Part shown: positions 59,801 to 64,000 of the stretch, in pieces
How the letters are laid out: every line of letters starts with the position of its first letter
Position numbering within the stretch: the stretch's first letter is position 1
Source of the DNA: Planctomycetaceae bacterium
GTDB taxonomy: Bacteria; Planctomycetota; Planctomycetia; Gemmatales; Gemmataceae
Assembly (NCBI GenBank): GCA_013823135.1
Contig: PNLP01000028.1
Location: forward strand, 1 to 64,000
Reading direction: 5' to 3'
DNA: 64,000 nucleotides
Translations under genes and position numbers: made by a program
Notes under the pieces: model-generated
What the model saw: only the letters and a program-made list of their open reading frames with translations
What the model was told of the DNA's origin: nothing
The model's database searches: none

Positions 59801-60832
59801 TGTGCGGGCATGAAAATTGGTCGCAACTCCGAGATCGGCACCATCATCGACACCGTGCCGGAGATGGTCGAAATCGGCTCGGAAACCTTCTTCGCAGACG
59901 GCATCTACCTCGCCGGACCGCACCTTTACCGTGGAACCGCCACCCTCGCCATGGTGCGACTCGGCAATGGCGATTTTCTCGGCAATCACGTTGTCGTTCC
60001 GCCAGGACAGACCATTCCGGATGGCGTGCTGCTGGGGGTCTGCACCCTTGCCGACGACACACGCATTCGCCCGGGGACGTCGTGGTTTGGGCATCCCCCC
60101 TTCGAGTTGCCGAACCGCGAAGTCGTGGAAGCTGACCGGAGCGTGACGCACAATCCATCCTGGCCACGCTACATCAACCGCGTGTTCTGGGAATTGCTCC
60201 GGTTCACGATACCGCTGGTCCCCGTCTTCCTGGCCGTGGGCTGGTTCGCAGCGATCGGTGCCGTGCAGCATGAAGTCTCGTTTGGCGTTCTCGTGTTCGG
60301 GGTGGTTCCTGCCCTAGATCTGGCATTCGCGTCGGCTCTGTGCGTTGTGGTACTTGCGTTGAAATGGCTTCTGCTCGGCAAGGTCAAGCCCGGGACTCAC
60401 CCACTCTGGTCGTGCTGGTGCAGTCGGTGGGACTTCCATTATGTGTTGTGGGAGATGTACGCACGCGGGCCGCTCGCCGCGTTGGAAGGCACCCTGCTGT
60501 TGAATGTGTATCTGCGGGCAATGGGCGTAAAGATCGGGAAGAACGTGGTCCTCGGAAGCGGGTTTTCGCACGTTGTGGACCCGGACATGCTGAGCTTTGC
60601 CGATGGTTCGACCGTGAGCGCGATGTTCCAGGCACACACGTTCGAGGACAGGGTTTTGAAGATCGATTACGTTACGATCGGTACGGGTGCGACCCTGGGT
60701 AACGCTTCCGTGCTGCTTTACGGTGCGGACGTGGGGACCGACACACGCGTCGTGGCTCACAGCGTCGTCATGAAGCGTGAGCGATTACAACCCGGTTCGA
60801 CCTACGCGGGTTGCCCGACGCGGGCGCTTTGA
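56819..60832 (+). CDS. Membrane NRPS-like enzyme (A-PCP-membrane-LbH), poly-lysine-synthase-like
   Basis: A 1337-residue protein. An adenylation domain (about 20-520) has LAYLIYTSGTTGRPKG, YGPTE, GYRIELEAIE and SGKLNRRAL. A carrier domain carries Ser573 (DLGGDSLRAA), the phosphopantetheine site. Six or so membrane helices then alternate with three left-handed beta-helix acyltransferase-type segments (near 760-850, 980-1090 and 1235-1337). This order is that of epsilon-poly-L-lysine synthase (Pls) and relatives, which elongate and export an amino-acid homopolymer. No condensation or thioesterase domain is present. The amino acid cannot be read with confidence. The gene ends 7 bases before the convergent cyclase gene. 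Confidence 0.88.
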   Translation: MPQGVSSPRQYGTIVSRDGLNEEPRLLHEFFARAATLWPENIAVDVPPSTAQPFRRTITYAELGRQTDVLAAYLREFVTRECVVAILLPRNSEHIYLAQLAVLKAGAAYVCIDPSFPDAQVGTILTDASPVAVLTDATGVTRVRATDHTQTCVMDVVGWLARLDSRVANLGPADWLTPHSLAYLIYTSGTTGRPKGVMIEHAAIANLMRGDLITFPCKPEDRVGQNSSCAYDSSVEEIWMAFAAGATLVVMDDETTRLGPDLVAWLHREGVTVFSPPPTLLRACGGDIEHSLPDLERIHVGGEPLPRDVADRWAPGRTLVNDYGPTECAVVALRSVIRAGDPITIGRPVPGIHACVLNSQLEEVPDGETGELCLSGAGLARGYLKDPELTARKFPVHPRLGRIYRTGDLVHRDAEGNYYCHGRIDTQVKIRGYRIELEAIESRLTTCEGVREAACRVQGEGSQQQIVAFIVANDPAHPPHFDDLKAAVRKQLPEYMVPAHFGVLASLPLAVSGKLNRRALPTLEIHAPLPHGHILEPRNESEHQIATAVRRVLNLSDTISVDHDFFNDLGGDSLRAAVLISTLRDDPTTASLTVRDLYETRTIAGLAKRITPRVAPHAPPTQAERPIGHPILATLIQSAWLLIGLILAGPFVYLVAVEAVPDLTQSLGLVPFLLLSPLMYLGSMFLYTVAAVLFTVCLKKLLIGRYQPCREPVWGGFYIRNWIVRQAAGMIPWTTLEGTVFKNSVLRMLGARIGARVHIHRGVDMNQGGWDLLEIGDDVTLSQEAGVRIVELEAGQIVVAPVSLGNGCTLDVRAGVAGNTRVEPDGYLTPLSFLTSGSTLPRGERWEGVPAVPAGRAPNRPAIPSGQRELSPAVHGLAMLLGRVLVAAFVATPLIMLGLLVAFTYGIDAHSAIAWVMHPALTANEIMLGVSLIVLTVPLMLVSQCLALRILGRVPEGVISRWSVAYIRVWLKTGIMNSANSWLSGTLLWRVWLRCAGMKIGRNSEIGTIIDTVPEMVEIGSETFFADGIYLAGPHLYRGTATLAMVRLGNGDFLGNHVVVPPGQTIPDGVLLGVCTLADDTRIRPGTSWFGHPPFELPNREVVEADRSVTHNPSWPRYINRVFWELLRFTIPLVPVFLAVGWFAAIGAVQHEVSFGVLVFGVVPALDLAFASALCVVVLALKWLLLGKVKPGTHPLWSCWCSRWDFHYVLWEMYARGPLAALEGTLLLNVYLRAMGVKIGKNVVLGSGFSHVVDPDMLSFADGSTVSAMFQAHTFEDRVLKIDYVTIGTGATLGNASVLLYGADVGTDTRVVAHSVVMKRERLQPGSTYAGCPTRAL

Positions 60833-60839
60833 GAGGCGA

Positions 60840-62609
60840 CTACTTTCTGTTCAACTCGATGATCGGCAGATAGGGTTGTTCGGGGCTCGCCTGGAGCAAA
60901 CTCTCCACGCGGCCCGCAAGGAGTCGAGTCGCTCCATCCAGCGGATGCGGGGCGTTACTCAACGCGACCTGAAGCGATTGAGCGGCTTTGCTCAGATCGC
61001 CGCTCTCGAAATGGCACAACGCCAACTCATAGCTTTCTTGCACTTCAGGCGGAACACTCCAGGCCGCGGTGGGCACCTGAAAGAGTTCAACGGCCTCATC
61101 AATCCCTGCCACTTTCACGCGGCCAATCCGGCGAAGCGGAGCACTTCCGGGAAGACCGGCTCGGGTCGTCGCGCTCAGTAGAATATCGCAGCCGAACTCG
61201 CGCGTCGCACCCTGGATTCGGCTCGCGAGATTCACGGTGTGCCCCAGCGCCCCGTACTTGAACTTATAGCGAGTACCGGTGTTCCCCACTCTCGCGAAGC
61301 CCGTGTTGACCCCGACTCCGACCCGCACAGCCTCTCCAATCCGGCTCTCCCAGGCTCGACTCACAACAGCGACATCCGCCGCCAACTCCATCGCACAGGC
61401 AATGGCCTGCACCGCGTGGTCGGCCTGATCGAGCGGAGCATTCCAGAGCGCAATCAACTCATCCCCGACATAATCCATCACCGTGCCATTGTGTCTGTGA
61501 ACGGCTTCGGTCAGTGCCGTGAGTACATCCGATACGAGCCGAAACGTTTCCTGCGGCCCGAGCCGTTCCGAGAGCCGAGAGAATCCTCGAATGTCCGCGA
61601 ACATCACGGTGATCTCACGGTCCTGTCCTTCGAGTGCTCCTCCATCGGCCACGAGTTGCCGGGCGATCTGATCGGTGAAGTGCTGCCGAAACTGCACCTG
61701 CATCCGCGTCAATTCCTCTTCTTTCTCAAGACGTGCGAGCCCGATGCCCACCGCCGTGGCCAGCACCTGGGCCATTTGTGCTTCGATGCGGGAGATCCCC
61801 GCCGACGGCCCGAATGGCGTTCGTCGCACGCCGTACACGGCACCGGTCACCTCTCCAGTGGGCGAGAAAACGGGAGCTGCGACGAGAGCTGTCACACCGC
61901 TGAGGCTTTCCGTGGGTTCAAGATCGTCGGTCCGAAAGACCGTACGTTTCACCCGCAAAACATACTCGAGAACCGCCATGCTGAATTCGCGCCCGCCGAT
62001 CTCAGGTCCGAACCCTGCCGCCCGTGCGACGACTCGCCAGCCCTGCGGCTGATGGAGCAGCACAAGCCCCACATCCATTCCGATATGTTCAACCATCGCG
62101 CGAGCGGTTTGGAGATAGAATTCGGGCGAACCCACAGGTGCCTGCTGCACCGAGATAAGGGTCTCGAACCACTCCGCGATCACGCTGGGATCGAGGCGTT
62201 CCGAGTGCAGACTCACCGTTGGATCCAACCGCCTTCGGAGCAGTGGGGAAGCCCCAAGTTCCTGTAGCGATTCAAACGTCTCGTCCTGATTTCTAACCAA
62301 CTCGACAGTAACCGTGGTGTTGCCAATCTGGAGCGTGATCGGGAGTGGCTGCTCACGAGACTCGCCGGGCGGGAGTTCAGCATCTGGCAGGCGAACTTTT
62401 TTTCGCTCGCTGACATTCGTGACACGAACTCGCCCCCTGGGCAACTCTTCCAGCCGGAGGTGGCTCTTCGACACCGCGAGATCGGCTTCCACTACACAAC
62501 GTGGTATCGGCTCGGTTGAAGCAACACGACCAATCTCGAACGGGCCACGCTCGTGATCGTACTTTGTGAGTTTGGCCGTTCCCGGTGGTCTGACAGAGAT
62601 GCGGAGCAT
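60840..62609 (-). CDS. FHA-GAF-adenylate cyclase (class III)
   Basis: A 589-residue cytoplasmic protein. An FHA-like domain (about 1-110) reads FEIGRV and AVSKSHLRLE. A GAF domain lies at about 140-310. A class III nucleotide cyclase follows at about 340-520: MFADIRGFSRL supplies the first metal Asp, DYVGDELIALW the second, and ALGHTVNLASRI the transition-state Asn/Arg. A helical C-terminal region of about 60 residues ends it. It should make cAMP in response to a phosphorylated partner or ligand (inference). GAGG lies 8 bases before the ATG. Confidence 0.9.
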   Translation of the reverse strand: MLRISVRPPGTAKLTKYDHERGPFEIGRVASTEPIPRCVVEADLAVSKSHLRLEELPRGRVRVTNVSERKKVRLPDAELPPGESREQPLPITLQIGNTTVTVELVRNQDETFESLQELGASPLLRRRLDPTVSLHSERLDPSVIAEWFETLISVQQAPVGSPEFYLQTARAMVEHIGMDVGLVLLHQPQGWRVVARAAGFGPEIGGREFSMAVLEYVLRVKRTVFRTDDLEPTESLSGVTALVAAPVFSPTGEVTGAVYGVRRTPFGPSAGISRIEAQMAQVLATAVGIGLARLEKEEELTRMQVQFRQHFTDQIARQLVADGGALEGQDREITVMFADIRGFSRLSERLGPQETFRLVSDVLTALTEAVHRHNGTVMDYVGDELIALWNAPLDQADHAVQAIACAMELAADVAVVSRAWESRIGEAVRVGVGVNTGFARVGNTGTRYKFKYGALGHTVNLASRIQGATREFGCDILLSATTRAGLPGSAPLRRIGRVKVAGIDEAVELFQVPTAAWSVPPEVQESYELALCHFESGDLSKAAQSLQVALSNAPHPLDGATRLLAGRVESLLQASPEQPYLPIIELNRK

Positions 62610-62750
62610 TCGCCGATCCTCGAATCTGACCCTGCCAGTTCATCACCGATTTCGTCGGGGCCGAAGCATCTGATGTTCGGGCTCAACCCTGTGCAAGCAC
62701 TTTATCCGCCTGTTGGAACAGTGACCCAGTCAAAAGGCCGACGGGACAGA

Positions 62751-64000
62751 TTACCAGTCGAGGTTCATCCCCCGGAGCGATCGGCGAAGTATATCGAGGT
62801 TCCAGACAATCGTCGGTGCGTAGTAGGACGCCGCCGCGAGTCGTTCGCTATTGGAATTGAAGGACACTCCGCGGATTTGCCCTTTCCCGGCCCGCAAGGT
62901 CACCACTTGTCTGAACGTCACGCCGCTCCAGAGGATCACAACGCCCTGCTCCGCACCGGAGGCGAGGTACTGGCCGTCGGGGCTGAAGCCCACGGACCAC
63001 ACGGCAGAGTTGTGCCCTTCCAGCAGTCGATCGGGTGGACGCCCCGATGGCGGTGAATCTCCCATTTCCCAGAGCGCGACGCGAGAGTCGGCCGTCGCCG
63101 CCAGCCAGCGACCGTCGGGGCGGAACGCGACGTTGTGAACTCGCGGATCGAAGTTCGCTTTGAGATCGAACTGGTGGAGCAGACCCAGCGGTCGCCCGCC
63201 GGCCACATCCCACAGGCGAACCGATCCGTCGTAAGAACTCGACACAAGCCAGGGGTGTCGCGGATGAAACGCAAGCCCCACGACAAGACGTTCGTGCCCA
63301 CGGAAACAGTGGAGTTGGCGACCGCTCTCAACATCCCAGATGCGAATGTCGCCGGACCCGGATGCGAGTGTGTGCGAGTCGGGACTGAAGGCAACAGACC
63401 ACACCACACTTCCATGGCCCTCCAGGGTTCGGAGGAGTTGCAGCGTCGTCGCGTCCCAGATTTTCACGGTCTGATCGTGGCTGGCGGTCGCGATCCATCG
63501 GCCATTGGGGCTCGCGGCGATGCCCCAGATCCCATCGGTATGACCACCCGGAACGATCGCGGCTTTGACATCGACTCGAACCGGACCCGCCAGTGGGGCT
63601 TTGTTGACGCCAACCGCTCTGCCCCGCACCTCATCAACCTCCGCGAGAGTGAGTGCAGTCACGGCCCCGCTGCGAGTCGCGAAGAGCAATGTCCCGTCGG
63701 GTGTTGCTGCGGTGGCCAACAGTCCGGGTGTGCCGTAGCAAAGGGCAACCTCGGTCAGAGCTCGAACGTCGAAGAGTGATGTGCCATGCACAAGGTAACG
63801 GTCGTCGTGGCTAAACGTCAGGCAGCGTGGAGAGCCGCGGGCACCCGTCATCTTCACAAGCTCACGGCCATCGGCCATATCCCACAAACGGACCACACCG
63901 TCCGCTGCCCCAGAAGCCAGTTTGGTGCCGTCACAGGAAAACTGGAGTACGGTTGTGGCGGTCTGGCCCTTCAACGTGTGACGCAGTTCTCCGGTTGGCA
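62751..64000 (-). CDS. WD40-repeat protein, N-terminus beyond the window
   Basis: At least 416 residues of WD40 repeats. The frame remains open to the window edge and already reads as repeat sequence there. The repeats include SGAADGVVRLWD, TASHDQTVKIWD, SGSGDIRIWD, SSYDGSVRLWD and SGAEQGVVILW. The end (LDILRRSLRGMNLDW) is typical of planctomycete WD40 proteins, in which a Ser/Thr kinase or sigma-factor domain often precedes the repeats. The N-terminal domain cannot be seen. Confidence 0.88.
   Translation of the reverse strand, partial: PTGELRHTLKGQTATTVLQFSCDGTKLASGAADGVVRLWDMADGRELVKMTGARGSPRCLTFSHDDRYLVHGTSLFDVRALTEVALCYGTPGLLATAATPDGTLLFATRSGAVTALTLAEVDEVRGRAVGVNKAPLAGPVRVDVKAAIVPGGHTDGIWGIAASPNGRWIATASHDQTVKIWDATTLQLLRTLEGHGSVVWSVAFSPDSHTLASGSGDIRIWDVESGRQLHCFRGHERLVVGLAFHPRHPWLVSSSYDGSVRLWDVAGGRPLGLLHQFDLKANFDPRVHNVAFRPDGRWLAATADSRVALWEMGDSPPSGRPPDRLLEGHNSAVWSVGFSPDGQYLASGAEQGVVILWSGVTFRQVVTLRAGKGQIRGVSFNSNSERLAAASYYAPTIVWNLDILRRSLRGMNLDW

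Overview
The window is GC-rich, gene-dense chromosomal DNA from a planctomycete, most likely of the Gemmata lineage (Gemmataceae). The indications are a DUF1559-type pseudopilin gene followed by a small lipoprotein gene, a tandem pair of short exported proteins that resemble the Gemmata paralogous family TIGR03066, WD40 repeats fused to unrelated domains, many FHA/GAF signalling proteins, and intergenic palindromes that recur through the window. I see no rRNA, tRNA, CRISPR array or intact insertion sequence. Family assignments come from reading motifs by eye; no database search was run.

Layout. Positions 1-8.9 kb hold a gene tail, a large exported double esterase, and a minus-strand set of three envelope proteins. 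In order of transcription these are a GAF/HlyD protein, a lipoprotein adaptor with an internal WD40 propeller, and a PqqD-like/M50 protease/HlyD fusion. From 8.9 to 20.5 kb come a Dabb protein, ispE-spoVG, a CpaF-like protein without its ATPase, membrane proteins, an RdgC-like protein, an HtrA protease, an exported truncated globin, and a histidine kinase/response regulator pair. From 20.5 to 31.8 kb are a HEAT-repeat protein, a helix-turn-helix protein whose frame has no stop, SUKH, RidA, cyclophilin, ClpS, an FHA-GAF-PP2C phosphatase, a Gly/Tyr-repeat protein, BON, VIT and LRR proteins. From 31.8 to 46 kb are groEL/groES, TerC, a 1.25-kb spacer, a Tat-exported ThDP enzyme, the lipoprotein/DUF1559 pair, hemB, a macro-domain protein, an aminotransferase-fold protein lacking its PLP lysine, and a secretin-domain-like protein.

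From 46 to 64 kb the content shifts to surface polymers and signalling. There are a double methyltransferase (FkbM), two glycosyltransferases, a tandem WaaP/UbiB-like kinase, a metallopeptidase lipoprotein, CoaC, the TIGR03066-like pair, a 1337-residue membrane NRPS-like enzyme resembling poly-lysine synthases, an FHA-GAF-adenylate cyclase, and the C-terminal part of a WD40 protein. smpB and a stand-alone LigD-type phosphoesterase lie among them.

How it fits together. The strongest candidate for an undescribed system is the three-gene set at 1961-8832. It combines a possible peptide-recognition domain, an intramembrane-type protease and three HlyD-like adaptors, but no ABC or RND pump is visible nearby, which suggests protease-coupled peptide export or envelope signalling (inference). 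Other unusual points are the K-to-Q change in the aminotransferase, the Asp-Asp in place of Asn-Asn in the exported ThDP enzyme, the zinc-ribbon insertion in SpoVG, an open frame of about 1200 codons running across three genes, and at least six kinds of palindromic intergenic element.
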